DNA of 64,000 bases from the NCBI GenBank assembly GCA_963780815.1, contig CAWADG010000005.1, positions 310,001 to 374,000 on the forward strand. The letters run 5' to 3'. Shown piece after piece: positions 26,069 through 35,658 of this stretch (positions are counted from its first letter, which is position 1; each line of letters begins with the position of its first letter). Source of the DNA: VRUE01 sp963780815. Lineage in GTDB: Bacteria; Actinomycetota; Thermoleophilia; Solirubrobacterales; 70-9. Position numbers and translations under genes: made by a program. Below the pieces are notes generated by a model. It searched no databases, was not told the DNA's origin, and saw only the letters and a program-made list of their open reading frames with translations.

Positions 26069-28063
26069 ATGGCCGAAGCCCACCAAGAGGACAGCACGAC
26101 GCGGGCCGAGCGGATCGCGCAGCAGCGCCGCGAGCTGCCCGATTCCCCCGGGGTCTACCTGTTCCACGGCGCCGGCGGCGAGCTCCTCTACGTCGGCAAG
26201 GCGCGCTCGATCCGCAAACGGGTGGCCTCGCACTTCTCCGGCGGCGAGACCCGACTCACCTCGCGGGTGGACCGAATCGAGTCCCTGGTCACCGCGACCG
26301 AGGCCGAGGCGCTGCTCGCCGAGCAGAGCTTCATCAAGCGCCACCGGCCCCGCTTCAACATCCGCCTCCGCGACGACAAGTCCTACCCCTACGTCTGCGT
26401 CAGCCTCGACGAGGAGTACCCCCGGGTCTACTTCACCCGCGAGAAGCACCGGGCGGGACGCGCCTATTTCGGCCCGTTCTCGAGCGCCAAGCGGGTCCGC
26501 GAGACACTCGACCTGCTCGGCAAGCTGTTCCAGTTCCGCACCTGCGAGGGGGCCGAGCCCGGCCGCCGGTCGGGCAGCCCCTGCCTCGACTACTTCATCA
26601 AGCGCTGCGGGGCGCCGTGCGTCGGCTACATCAGCAGCGAGGAGTACCGTCGCAACATCGACGCGATCGTCGACTTCCTCTCGGGTCGCTACCGCCAGGT
26701 CGAAGCGGACGAGGAGGCGAAGATGGACTCGGCCGCGGCCGCCCAGGAATTCGAGCGGGCCGCGGTGCATCGCGACCGACTGAAGGCGATCCGCTCGCTG
26801 TTCGAGCGCCAGCGGATCGCCGGCGGATCCGTCGGCACCGCCGACCTGATCGGCGTCGCCACCGAGGGCGCCGACGCCAACGCCCAGGTCTTTCAGGTCC
26901 GCGACGGGATCCTCGCCGAGCGCCAGAGCTTCTACCTCGACAACCAGGCCGAACGCGAGCCGGCCGAGGTCGCCGAGGAGTTCCTCGGCCAGTACTACTC
27001 GGCCTCGCCCTCGGTGCCGCGGACGATTGTCGTCGGGCCCTACCTCGCGGAGCGCGCCGAGCTGCTCGCCGCCGCCCTCAGCGAGCAGCGGGGGGCGCCG
27101 GTCGAGGTCAGGGTCGCCGAGCGCGGCGACAAGCGACGGCTGCGCGAGCTCGCCGAGCGCAACGCCCGGCTCGCCCTCGACCAGGATCGCCTCCGCCGCG
27201 AGCACCGGCGCCAGCGCCGGGTCGACGCCCTCGCCGACCTAAGCGAGGCGCTCGGGATGGAGGAGCTGCCGGTGCGGATCGAGGGCTACGACATCTCCAA
27301 CCTCGGCGCCGAGCACACCGTCGCCTCGATGGTCGTCTTCGAGGGCGGCGCAACCAAGAAGTCCGACTATCGCCGCTTCAGAATCAGACGGGGCGACGAA
27401 ATCGACACCGCGCCGCCCCCGGACGCGGAAGCGAGGGGGCATCACGATCTGATTCCTGCGACCGAGCGGGAGCAGAGGAGGCGGCGCGTCGATTCCCCGC
27501 CGCGGGCGGGTGGGAAGCAGGACGACTTTGCCTCTATGGAGGAGGTGTTATCCCGGCGGGTCAACCGCTACCTCGAGCAGGCCGACCTCTCGCCCCACGA
27601 CGGCAAACGCGACGAGAGCTTCGCCTCGCTGCCCTCGCTGGTGGTGATCGACGGCGGCAAGGGCCAGCTGGCCGCGGCGCTGCGGGCGCTGGGGCCATTC
27701 GTCGAGCGCGGGGTCGCGGTCGCCTCGCTGGCGAAGCGGGAGGAGGAGGTGTTCATGCCGGGCCGTGCGGTGCCGATCGACCTGGCGGCCGACTCGGAGG
27801 CGTCGAAGCTCCTTCAGCGGGTGCGCGACGAGGCGCACCGGTTCGCGATCGAACACCATCGCGGCCGCCGCGACAAGGCGATGACCGGCTCGGTCCTCGA
27901 CGAGATCAAGGGCGTCGGCGCGGCGCGCAAGCGCGCACTGCTCCAGCACTTCGGCTCGCCCGAGCGGCTGATCGCCGCCAGCCGTGAGGAACTCGAGGCC
28001 GTTCCCGGGGTGCCGGGCAAAGTTGCGCGCGACATCCATGAGCAGCTGAACAGGACGGGATAG
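26069..28063 (+). CDS. uvrC: Excinuclease ABC subunit C
   Basis: 664-residue nuclease of nucleotide excision repair that makes both incisions. GIY-YIG domain at the N-terminus (GVYLFHGAGGELLYVGKA), UVR motif, RNase H-like domain (EGYDISNLG, VVIDGGKGQL) and C-terminal helix-hairpin-helix pair. ATG 26069 is preferred because TACTCT (26056-26061) ends 7 nt upstream. Between DYRRFRIR and QDDFASMEEVL there is an extra segment of about 42 residues (27388-27515) holding a repeat element also present in pgk. Adjacent to rapZ without a gap. Confidence 0.93.
   Translation: MAEAHQEDSTTRAERIAQQRRELPDSPGVYLFHGAGGELLYVGKARSIRKRVASHFSGGETRLTSRVDRIESLVTATEAEALLAEQSFIKRHRPRFNIRLRDDKSYPYVCVSLDEEYPRVYFTREKHRAGRAYFGPFSSAKRVRETLDLLGKLFQFRTCEGAEPGRRSGSPCLDYFIKRCGAPCVGYISSEEYRRNIDAIVDFLSGRYRQVEADEEAKMDSAAAAQEFERAAVHRDRLKAIRSLFERQRIAGGSVGTADLIGVATEGADANAQVFQVRDGILAERQSFYLDNQAEREPAEVAEEFLGQYYSASPSVPRTIVVGPYLAERAELLAAALSEQRGAPVEVRVAERGDKRRLRELAERNARLALDQDRLRREHRRQRRVDALADLSEALGMEELPVRIEGYDISNLGAEHTVASMVVFEGGATKKSDYRRFRIRRGDEIDTAPPPDAEARGHHDLIPATEREQRRRRVDSPPRAGGKQDDFASMEEVLSRRVNRYLEQADLSPHDGKRDESFASLPSLVVIDGGKGQLAAALRALGPFVERGVAVASLAKREEEVFMPGRAVPIDLAADSEASKLLQRVRDEAHRFAIEHHRGRRDKAMTGSVLDEIKGVGAARKRALLQHFGSPERLIAASREELEAVPGVPGKVARDIHEQLNRTG
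27411..27486 (+). repeat. 76-bp in-frame repeat element, copy 1 (inside uvrC)
   Basis: Starts CGCCGCCCCCGGACGCGG, holds the core ATCTGATTCCT (27447-27457) and ends GCAGAGGAGGCGGCG. The ends are partly inverted (CGCCGCC/GGCGGCG). It aligns without gaps to 32109-32184 in pgk read on the other strand: 57 of 76 positions agree by my hand count. It adds about 25 residues to a loop of UvrC without breaking the frame. Confidence 0.75.
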
Positions 28064-28948
28064 ATGGCCGATTCGGAGACCGGGGTGACGATGGTGGTCA
28101 TCACCGGCCACTCAGGGGCGGGGAAGTCTGAGGCGATCGCCGCCTTCGAGGACGGCGGCTACTTCTGCGTCGACAACCTGCCGCCGCGGATGATCGGCAG
28201 CCTCGGCGAGCTGTTCCGCCACCACGGCAGCGGCGTCGAGCGGGCGGCGGTCGTGTCCGACGTCCGCGGCGGCGACTACTTCGACGACCTGATCCAGGTC
28301 CTCGACGACCTCGACGCCGACGGGCTGAAGCCGAAGGTCCTGTTCCTCGAGGCCGGCGAGGAGACGCTCGTCGACCGCTACAAGGAGACCCGCCGGCGCC
28401 ACCCGCTGGCCCCCGAGGGGCGGATCATCGAGGGGATCCGGGCCGAGCGCGAGCTGCTCGGGCCGCTGCGGGCCCGGGCCGACGTCGTGATGGACACCAG
28501 CGACCTGACCAGCGGCGCCCTCCGCAGCCGGATCGCCGAGGAGCTGCTCGGCAGCGACGGCGGCGGCAAGCTCGCGCTCACCCTGCTCACCTTCGGGTTC
28601 AAGAACGGGCCGCCGCGCGACGCCGACCTGACCCTCGACGTGCGCTTCCTGCCCAACCCCCACTACGTCGACGAGCTGCGTCCTCTGACCGGCCTCGACG
28701 AGAAGGTGCGCGAGTACGTCGAGTCCGGGACCCAGGCCGGCGAGTTCTACGGGCGCCTGCTGCCGCTGCTCGAGTTCCTGGTCCCTGCCTATGTCGCCGA
28801 GGGCAAGAGCCACCTGACGATCGCGATCGGGTGCACGGGGGGCCGCCATCGCTCGGTGACTGTGGCCGACCGGATCCGCCGCGCTCTCGACGGGCGCGAG
28901 AACGTGACCCTGCGGGTCAAGCACCGCGACGTCGAGCTCGACTCGTAA
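28064..28948 (+). CDS. rapZ: RNase adapter/nucleotide-binding protein RapZ (YvcJ)
   Basis: 294 residues with Walker A GHSGAGKS (residues 15-22), the GYFCVDNLPP motif, and the C-terminal RapZ motif IGCTGGRHRSVTVADRI. The family binds nucleotides and small RNAs and controls RNA decay or peptidoglycan metabolism. ATG 28064 directly follows the uvrC stop; ATG at residue 10 is an alternative. The order uvrC-rapZ is the standard actinobacterial one, but yvcK and whiA do not follow. Confidence 0.94.
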   Translation: MADSETGVTMVVITGHSGAGKSEAIAAFEDGGYFCVDNLPPRMIGSLGELFRHHGSGVERAAVVSDVRGGDYFDDLIQVLDDLDADGLKPKVLFLEAGEETLVDRYKETRRRHPLAPEGRIIEGIRAERELLGPLRARADVVMDTSDLTSGALRSRIAEELLGSDGGGKLALTLLTFGFKNGPPRDADLTLDVRFLPNPHYVDELRPLTGLDEKVREYVESGTQAGEFYGRLLPLLEFLVPAYVAEGKSHLTIAIGCTGGRHRSVTVADRIRRALDGRENVTLRVKHRDVELDS

Positions 28949-28959
28949 GAATCGACCTC

Positions 28960-29811
28960 GTGAGCGAACCGGTCATCCGCGTGCGCGGGCTGCGCAAGAG
29001 CTACGGCGCCTTCGAGGCGCTGCGCGGCGTCGATCTCGAGGTGCGCGCCGGCGAGGTGTTCGCGATCCTCGGGCCGAACGGGGCGGGGAAGACGACGACG
29101 GTCGAGATCCTCGAGGGCTACCGCGGCCGCGACGCCGGTGAGGTGGCGGTCCTCGGCGAGGACCCGACCCGCGCCGGCCGCCCATGGCGCGAGCGGATCG
29201 GGGTCGTGCTCCAGAGCTGCCGCCTCGACCCCTACCTGACCGTGCGCGAGAGCCTCGACCTCTTCAGCGGCTACTACGCAGCGCCGCGGCCGGTCGCCGA
29301 GGTGATCGAGCTCGTCGGCCTCGAGGTGGAGGCTGAGACCCGCGCCGGCAGGCTCTCCGGCGGCCAGCAGCGCCGGCTCGACGTCGGGATGGCGCTGGTC
29401 GGCGACCCCGAGCTCCTGTTCCTCGACGAGCCGACCACCGGGTTCGACCCGTCGGCGCGGCGCCAGGCCTGGGACGCGATCGCAGGTCTCCGCGACCTCG
29501 GCAAGACGATCGTCCTCACGACCCACTACATGGACGAGGCGCAGCGGCTCGCCGACCGGGTGGCGATCATCGCCCGCGGCGTGATCGTCGCCCGCGGCAC
29601 GCCCGAGGACCTCGGCGACCGCGAGGCCCAGCCCTCGACGATCACCTACCGCCGCGACGGCGAGGAGGTCAGCATCCGGACGACCACCCCGGTCAGGACC
29701 CTGAACGAGCTCACCGGCGATGCCCTCGCGGCGGGCGTCGACCTCGAGGGCCTGGAGGTGACCCGGCCCAGCCTCGAGGACGTCTACCTTGAGCTGACCG
29801 AAGAGCGATGA
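28960..29811 (+). CDS. ABC transporter ATP-binding protein (drug/ABC-2 exporter type)
   Basis: 283 residues. Walker A GPNGAGKTTT, signature LSGGQQRRLDVGMALVGDP, Walker B LLFLDEPTTGFDP, switch TTHYMDEA. The subfamily resembles DrrA-like exporters. GTG 28960 lies 12 nt after the rapZ stop. It overlaps the permease gene by 4 nt (ATGA), so the two form one exporter. Substrate unknown. Confidence 0.92.
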   Translation: MSEPVIRVRGLRKSYGAFEALRGVDLEVRAGEVFAILGPNGAGKTTTVEILEGYRGRDAGEVAVLGEDPTRAGRPWRERIGVVLQSCRLDPYLTVRESLDLFSGYYAAPRPVAEVIELVGLEVEAETRAGRLSGGQQRRLDVGMALVGDPELLFLDEPTTGFDPSARRQAWDAIAGLRDLGKTIVLTTHYMDEAQRLADRVAIIARGVIVARGTPEDLGDREAQPSTITYRRDGEEVSIRTTTPVRTLNELTGDALAAGVDLEGLEVTRPSLEDVYLELTEER

Positions 29812-30569
29812 GCCTCGTCCTGCACCAGTTCCGCTACGACCAGAAGATCTTCTGGCGGAATCCCGCGTCGGTGTTCTTCACGGTGATGTTCCCGGTGATT
29901 GTGTTCCTGATCCTCGCCGTGGTCTTCAACGGGGAAACGGTCCACGTCCGCGGAGGTGTCGACGCGACGACGTACTACGTGCCGGCGATCATGACTCTTT
30001 CGATCATCTCTGCGACGATGCAGACGCTGGCGATGACGCTCGTGATCGCCCGCGAAGACGGCAGGTTGAAGCGGGGCCGGGGCACGCCGATGCCGCCCTG
30101 GGTGTTCATCGGCGGCCGCGTCGGCAACTCGATCGTCGTCGCGCTGCTGATGATGATCCTGCTGGCGGCGATCGGCGCCGCCCTCTACGGAGTCGACGTC
30201 CCCTGGGGCAGGCTGCCGGCGGTCCTGCTGACGCTCGTCGTCGGCGCCACCTCGTTCTGCTGCCTCGGGATCGCGCTGACCGCGGTAATCCCCTCACAGG
30301 ACGCAGCGGCGCCGATCGTCAACGCACTGCTGCTCCCGCTCTACTTCCTCTCCGGGGTATTCATCCCCGAAGACCAGCTTCCGAGCGGCGTCGTCCACTT
30401 CGCCGACCTGTTCCCGATCCGCCACTTCTTCGACGCTTTCCTCGACGCCTACGTTCCCGCAGGGGGCGGCGCCGTCTCCTGGGACAACCTCGCGATCGTC
30501 ACGCTCTGGGGTGTGGCGGGCCTGATCCTCGCGATCCGATACTTCCGCTGGACCCCGCGAGCGGCCTGA
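29808..30569 (+). CDS. ABC-2 type transporter permease
   Basis: 253 residues, six predicted membrane helices (first about 20-40), partner of the ATPase just upstream. The ABC-2 segment PLYFLSGVFIPEDQLP with the following extracellular loop is typical. It starts inside the ATPase stop. Together they occupy the position between rapZ and gap that in related actinobacteria usually holds yvcK and whiA. Confidence 0.9.
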   Translation: MSLVLHQFRYDQKIFWRNPASVFFTVMFPVIVFLILAVVFNGETVHVRGGVDATTYYVPAIMTLSIISATMQTLAMTLVIAREDGRLKRGRGTPMPPWVFIGGRVGNSIVVALLMMILLAAIGAALYGVDVPWGRLPAVLLTLVVGATSFCCLGIALTAVIPSQDAAAPIVNALLLPLYFLSGVFIPEDQLPSGVVHFADLFPIRHFFDAFLDAYVPAGGGAVSWDNLAIVTLWGVAGLILAIRYFRWTPRAA

Positions 30570-30614
30570 GCCCACCGCGCACCGGCCCGTTCGCCCGTAT
30601 AGCCTCCGCGAAAG

Positions 30615-30977
30615 ATGCTGCATCACGTCCTTCTCGAGGTCTCGGACCTGGACCGGAGCGCCGCCTTCTACGATGCGCTGCTCGCTCCGCTCGGCTGGCG
30701 CCGCCACTTCGAGGAGGACGAGACGGTCGGGTGGGGCATCGCCAAACCGGTCTTCTTCATCGCAGCCCATCGGGCGCCGCAGCCCGGTTTCGGCCTGCTC
30801 AGCTTCACCGGCCTCGGGATCGTCGCGGTGAAGGCGGCGTGGGAGGGGGGAGTGGGCGCCGGCGGCACAAGCACCGGCGACCCTGGAGATCATCGGTCGC
30901 ACGGATCGGGCTCCTACTCGGCCTTCCTCCAGGATCCCGACGGGTACGAGATTGAGGTAACCGTCGGCAGTGACTGA
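30615..30977 (+). CDS. VOC/glyoxalase-like protein
   Basis: 120 residues with the VOC pattern HHVLLEVSDLDRSAAFYDALL and the C-terminal AFLQDPDGYEIEV with the metal Glu. Such proteins are small metal-dependent lyases, isomerases or resistance proteins; the substrate cannot be given. TAGCCT (30600-30605) ends 9 nt before the ATG. Confidence 0.85.
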   Translation: MLHHVLLEVSDLDRSAAFYDALLAPLGWRRHFEEDETVGWGIAKPVFFIAAHRAPQPGFGLLSFTGLGIVAVKAAWEGGVGAGGTSTGDPGDHRSHGSGSYSAFLQDPDGYEIEVTVGSD

Positions 30978-31001
30978 AACGACTCGAGAAGGGAATTACT
31001 C

Positions 31002-32003
<1,002 letters not shown>

Positions 32004-32016
32004 CCGCACGAAGCCG

Positions 32017-33384
32017 GTGAGCTTTTCGAAGGCAAGCGTTCGCGACGCCCCGGTCGCGGACGAGCGGGTGCTGCTCCGGGTCGACATGAACGTCCCCCTC
32101 ACCAATCCCGCCGCCTCCTCTGCTTCAGGGACCCCGGAGGAATCAGATATGGATCCGGGGTCCCTCCCGCGTCCGGGGGCGGCGGGGATCGCGGTGGCCG
32201 ATGACACCCGAATCCGCGCGGCGCTGCCGACGATCGAACTGCTCCGCGAGCGCGGTGCCTCGATCGTCCTCTGCTCCCACCTCGGGCGCCCGGGGGGCAG
32301 GCCGGACCCGGGGCTGTCGCTGCGGCCGGTCGGAGAGCGGCTGGCCGAGCTGATCGGCGCCGAGGTCCGCCAGGCGCCTGCCGTGGTCGGCCCGGAGGTC
32401 GAGGAGCTGGCGGGCGCGCTCGGGCCGGGCGAGATGCTGCTGCTCGAGAACCTCCGCTTCGAGCAGGGGGAGACCGAGAACGACCCCGAGCTTGCGAGGG
32501 CGCTGGGCGCGCTCGGCTCGATCTACGTCAACGACGCCTTCGGCGCCGCCCACCGCGCCCACGCCAGCACCGAGGGCGTCGCCCATGTCCTCCCGGGCTA
32601 CGCCGGCCTCCTGCTCGAGCGTGAGGTGACCGAGCTGACGGCGGTCGTCGAGTCGCCGGCGCGCCCACTGGTCGTCGTCCTCGGCGGGGCCAAGGTCTCC
32701 GACAAGATCGGCGTCATCGACCGCTTCCTCGAGATCGCCGACCGGATCCTGATCGGCGGCGCGATGTGCTTCAGTTTCTTCCGTGCTCAGGGGGTCGCGA
32801 CCGGCAATTCGCTGGTCGAGGAGGAGGGGGTGAAACTCGCGGCCGAGGCACTCGAGCGCGCCGACGGCTCCGAGTGCGAGCTGTCGCTCCCGGTCGACCT
32901 CGTCCTCGCCGATGAATTCGACGCCTCGGCCGAGCGCCGCGAGAGCGACGGGATCGAGGTGCCGGACGGGTGGATGGGGCTCGACGTCGGCCCCCGCACG
33001 GCCACCTCCTACGCGGAGGCGATCGCCGGCGCCGGGACCGTCCTCTGGAACGGCCCGATGGGGGCGTTCGAGCTCGAGCCCTTCGCGGCGGCCACCCGCA
33101 CCGTCGCCGAGGCGGTCGCGGCGGCCCCCGGCACTACCGTCGTCGGCGGCGGCGACTCGGTCGCCGCCGTGCGCCAGTTCGGGCTTGCAGACAGGATCGA
33201 TTGGATCTCGACTGGAGGAGGAGCGTCCTTGGAGCTGTTGGAGGGAAAGAAGCTGCCGGGAATCGAGGCCTTGATGGAGCGGGGGGCCGCGGCGGACGCG
33301 GCCGCGAGACGGAGCGACCGACCGTCGAGATCTGATTCCTCGGTAGGGAGCGACGGCGAAGCATTTACAGAGGGCGAGCGATGA
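32017..33384 (+). CDS. pgk: Phosphoglycerate kinase with two extra segments
   Basis: 455 residues against the usual 395-400. Core motifs: RVDMNVPL, CSHLGRPGG, ENLRFEQGE, GGAKVSDKIGVI, WNGPMGAFE, GGGDSVAAV. Two additions explain the length: about 31 residues between NVPL and ADDTRI (32101-32190) and about 30 residues after the normal end LPGIEAL (33283-33381). Both contain copies of the repeat element also found in uvrC. GTG start 13 nt after gap; ATGA overlap with tpiA. Catalytic residues are intact, so the enzyme should work. Confidence 0.94.
   Translation: MSFSKASVRDAPVADERVLLRVDMNVPLTNPAASSASGTPEESDMDPGSLPRPGAAGIAVADDTRIRAALPTIELLRERGASIVLCSHLGRPGGRPDPGLSLRPVGERLAELIGAEVRQAPAVVGPEVEELAGALGPGEMLLLENLRFEQGETENDPELARALGALGSIYVNDAFGAAHRAHASTEGVAHVLPGYAGLLLEREVTELTAVVESPARPLVVVLGGAKVSDKIGVIDRFLEIADRILIGGAMCFSFFRAQGVATGNSLVEEEGVKLAAEALERADGSECELSLPVDLVLADEFDASAERRESDGIEVPDGWMGLDVGPRTATSYAEAIAGAGTVLWNGPMGAFELEPFAAATRTVAEAVAAAPGTTVVGGGDSVAAVRQFGLADRIDWISTGGGASLELLEGKKLPGIEALMERGAAADAAARRSDRPSRSDSSVGSDGEAFTEGER
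32109..32184 (-). repeat. 76-bp in-frame repeat element, copy 2 (5' part of pgk, reverse orientation)
   Basis: Read on the minus strand it has the same length, ends and core position as the uvrC copy. Inside it a perfect 12-bp stem (32127-32138 with 32154-32165) encloses a 15-nt loop that contains most of the core. Its edges match the edges of the additional protein segment almost exactly, so the element itself is the insertion. Confidence 0.75.
33293..33375 (+). repeat. Repeat element, copy 3, diverged (3' end of pgk)
   Basis: Shares CGGACGCGG at the left, GCGAG two bases further on, GATCTGATTCCT (33329-33340) in the centre, GGGAGC and AGAGG at the right, with 10 extra nt in the left arm and more in the right arm. 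Flanking CCGTCG/CGACGG can pair around the core. It forms the C-terminal extension of Pgk up to the tpiA overlap. Confidence 0.55.
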
Positions 33385-34130
33385 CGCGGACACCGTTGTT
33401 GGCGGCCAATTGGAAGATGCACAAGACCGTCGCCGAGGCGGCGCAGTTCGTCGACGCGCTGCTGCCCCGGATCGCGGCCACCGAGCACGACGTCGTGATA
33501 TGCCCCTCGTTCCTGGCCCTGCGCGAGGTCGTCGAGCGCTCGCGCGGCAGTGCCGTCCGGGTCGCGGCGCAGAACATGCACGAGGCCGAGGAGGGCGCCT
33601 TCACCGGCGAGGTTTCGGCGCCGATGCTGGTTGAGGCCGAGGTCGAGGCCGTGGTCCTCGGCCATTCCGAGCGGCGCCAGCTCTTCGGCGAGACCGACGA
33701 GGCGCTCTTCCGCAAGGTCCCGGCGGCGCTCGCTGCGGGGCTCGAGCCGATCCTCTGCGTCGGCGAGAGCGAGGACGCCCGCGACGGCGGCCAGACCGAC
33801 GCCGTCCTCGAGGGTCAGCTGCGAGCCGACCTCGCCGCCGTCGAGCCGACGCGGCTAGCCGAGGTGACGATCGCCTATGAGCCGATCTGGGCGATCGGGA
33901 CCGATCGAACCGCGACACCGGATCAGGCCCAGGAGACGATCGCCTTCATTCGCGACATCCTGCGCGAGGGCGGCGCCGAAGCCGACAGGGTGCGGATCCT
34001 CTACGGCGGCTCGGTCAAGCCCGCCAACGCGGCAGAGCTGATGGCCCAGCCCGACATCGACGGGGCGCTGGTCGGCGGCGCCAGCCTCGACCCGGCCGAC
34101 TTCGCGGCGATCGTCGAGGCGGCGGGCTAG
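33381..34130 (+). CDS. tpiA: Triosephosphate isomerase
   Basis: 249 residues. N-terminal AANWKMHKT with the catalytic Lys, the His in VVLGHSERRQLFGE, the catalytic Glu in IAYEPIWAIGT, and GGSVKPANA binding phosphate. It starts within the pgk stop (ATGA). Interconverts dihydroxyacetone phosphate and glyceraldehyde 3-phosphate. Confidence 0.96.
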   Translation: MTRTPLLAANWKMHKTVAEAAQFVDALLPRIAATEHDVVICPSFLALREVVERSRGSAVRVAAQNMHEAEEGAFTGEVSAPMLVEAEVEAVVLGHSERRQLFGETDEALFRKVPAALAAGLEPILCVGESEDARDGGQTDAVLEGQLRADLAAVEPTRLAEVTIAYEPIWAIGTDRTATPDQAQETIAFIRDILREGGAEADRVRILYGGSVKPANAAELMAQPDIDGALVGGASLDPADFAAIVEAAG

Positions 34131-34131
34131 C

Positions 34132-35658
34132 TTGGCGGCGCCCACCGTTCCCGCGGTCGCCCTCGTCATCCTCGACGGGTGGGGCATCGCAGAGCCGGGG
34201 CCCGGCAACGCGATCTCGCTGGCAGAGACGCCGGTCTTCGACCGCCTCTGGTCCGACTTCCCGCACACCCAGCTCTCCGCCCAGGGGCGCGACGTCGGCC
34301 TTCCCGACGGGCAGATGGGCAACTCCGAGGTCGGCCACCTCAACCTCGGCGCGGGCGCGGTCGTCAGGCAGGACCTGGCCCGGATCGACGACGCGATCGC
34401 GGACGGAAGCTTCTTCGAGAACGAGGCGCTGCGTGCGGCATGCGACCGGGCCCGCCGCGGCCCCCGCGGCCGGCTTCACCTCCTCGGTCTGGTCTCCGAC
34501 GGCGGCGTCCACTCCGGCTGGGAGCACATCGAGGCGGCGATCGAGCTCGCCACCCAGGAGGGCGTCCCCGACGTCGTATTCCATGCCTTCACCGACGGCC
34601 GCGACACCCTGCCGCATGGCGGCGCCGAGTACGTCGCCGAGCTCGAGCGGTGGCTCTACCGGGCGGGCCGGGTCGCGACCGTCTCGGGCCGCTACTACGC
34701 GATGGACCGCGACACCCGCTGGGAGCGGACCAAGCTCGCCTACGACGCGATCGTCCACGGCGAGGGCCTGCGGTCGCCGAGCGCGGGGGAGGCGGTCAGC
34801 GCCGCCTACGACAGGGGCGAGACCGACGAGTTCATCAAGCCGACGGTTATCGGCGAGTACGACGGCGCGGCGCCGGGCGACGTCGCGATCTTCCTCAACT
34901 TCCGCCCCGACCGGGCGCGGGAGATGACCCGGGCGCTGGCCGAGCCGGGCTTCGAGGAGTTCTCGCGGAGCGGCGGCCCCGAGCTCGACCTGACGACGAT
35001 GACCGCGTACCGCAAGGGCTGGCCGTATCCGGTCGCCTTCCCCGAGGAACGGCCGCGGACGACATTGGCCGAGGTCGTGGCCGAGGCCGGGATGCGCCAG
35101 CTCCACGTCGCCGAGACCGAGAAGTACGCCCACGTCACCTACTTCTTCAACGGCGGCCGCGAGGACGAGTGGGACGGGGAAGAGCGGAGCCTCGTCGAGT
35201 CCGCCCGCGACGTTCCGACCTACGACCACAAACCGGAGATGAGCGCCCGCGCCGCCGCCGACACGTTCGTCGAGCGCTGGTCGGGCGGCGGGTACAGGTT
35301 CGGGATCATCAACTTCGCCAACCCGGACATGGTCGGCCACACCGGTGTGATCCCGGCCGCGGTCGCCGCGGTCGAGGCAGTCGACGCCTGCCTCGGCGAC
35401 ATCGTCGCCGCGGTCACCGAAGGCGGCGGCGCCTGCATCGTGACCGCGGACCACGGCAACTGCGACCACATGCTCGAGCCGGACGGGTCGCCGAACACCG
35501 CCCACTCTCTTAACCCGGTGCCGCTGATCGTCACCGAGGAAGGGCTCGAGCTGAGGCCGGCGGGAATCCTCGCCGACGTCGCCCCGACAGCGCTGCAGCT
35601 GCTCGGCATCCCGCAGCCGGAGGCGATGACCGGGCACTCGCTGCTCGATGAGGGTTGA
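34132..35658 (+). CDS. gpmI: 2,3-bisphosphoglycerate-independent phosphoglycerate mutase
   Basis: 508 residues, Mn-dependent enzyme of the alkaline phosphatase superfamily. Metal and nucleophile motifs: ILDGWG at the N-terminus, PDGQMGNSEVGHLNLGAG with the phosphorylated Ser, FRPDRAREM, NPDMVGHTG and TADHGNCD. The TTG at 34132 is the only usable start near the conserved N-terminus, one nt after the tpiA stop. Ends 11 nt inside tgt. Confidence 0.95.
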   Translation: MAAPTVPAVALVILDGWGIAEPGPGNAISLAETPVFDRLWSDFPHTQLSAQGRDVGLPDGQMGNSEVGHLNLGAGAVVRQDLARIDDAIADGSFFENEALRAACDRARRGPRGRLHLLGLVSDGGVHSGWEHIEAAIELATQEGVPDVVFHAFTDGRDTLPHGGAEYVAELERWLYRAGRVATVSGRYYAMDRDTRWERTKLAYDAIVHGEGLRSPSAGEAVSAAYDRGETDEFIKPTVIGEYDGAAPGDVAIFLNFRPDRAREMTRALAEPGFEEFSRSGGPELDLTTMTAYRKGWPYPVAFPEERPRTTLAEVVAEAGMRQLHVAETEKYAHVTYFFNGGREDEWDGEERSLVESARDVPTYDHKPEMSARAAADTFVERWSGGGYRFGIINFANPDMVGHTGVIPAAVAAVEAVDACLGDIVAAVTEGGGACIVTADHGNCDHMLEPDGSPNTAHSLNPVPLIVTEEGLELRPAGILADVAPTALQLLGIPQPEAMTGHSLLDEG

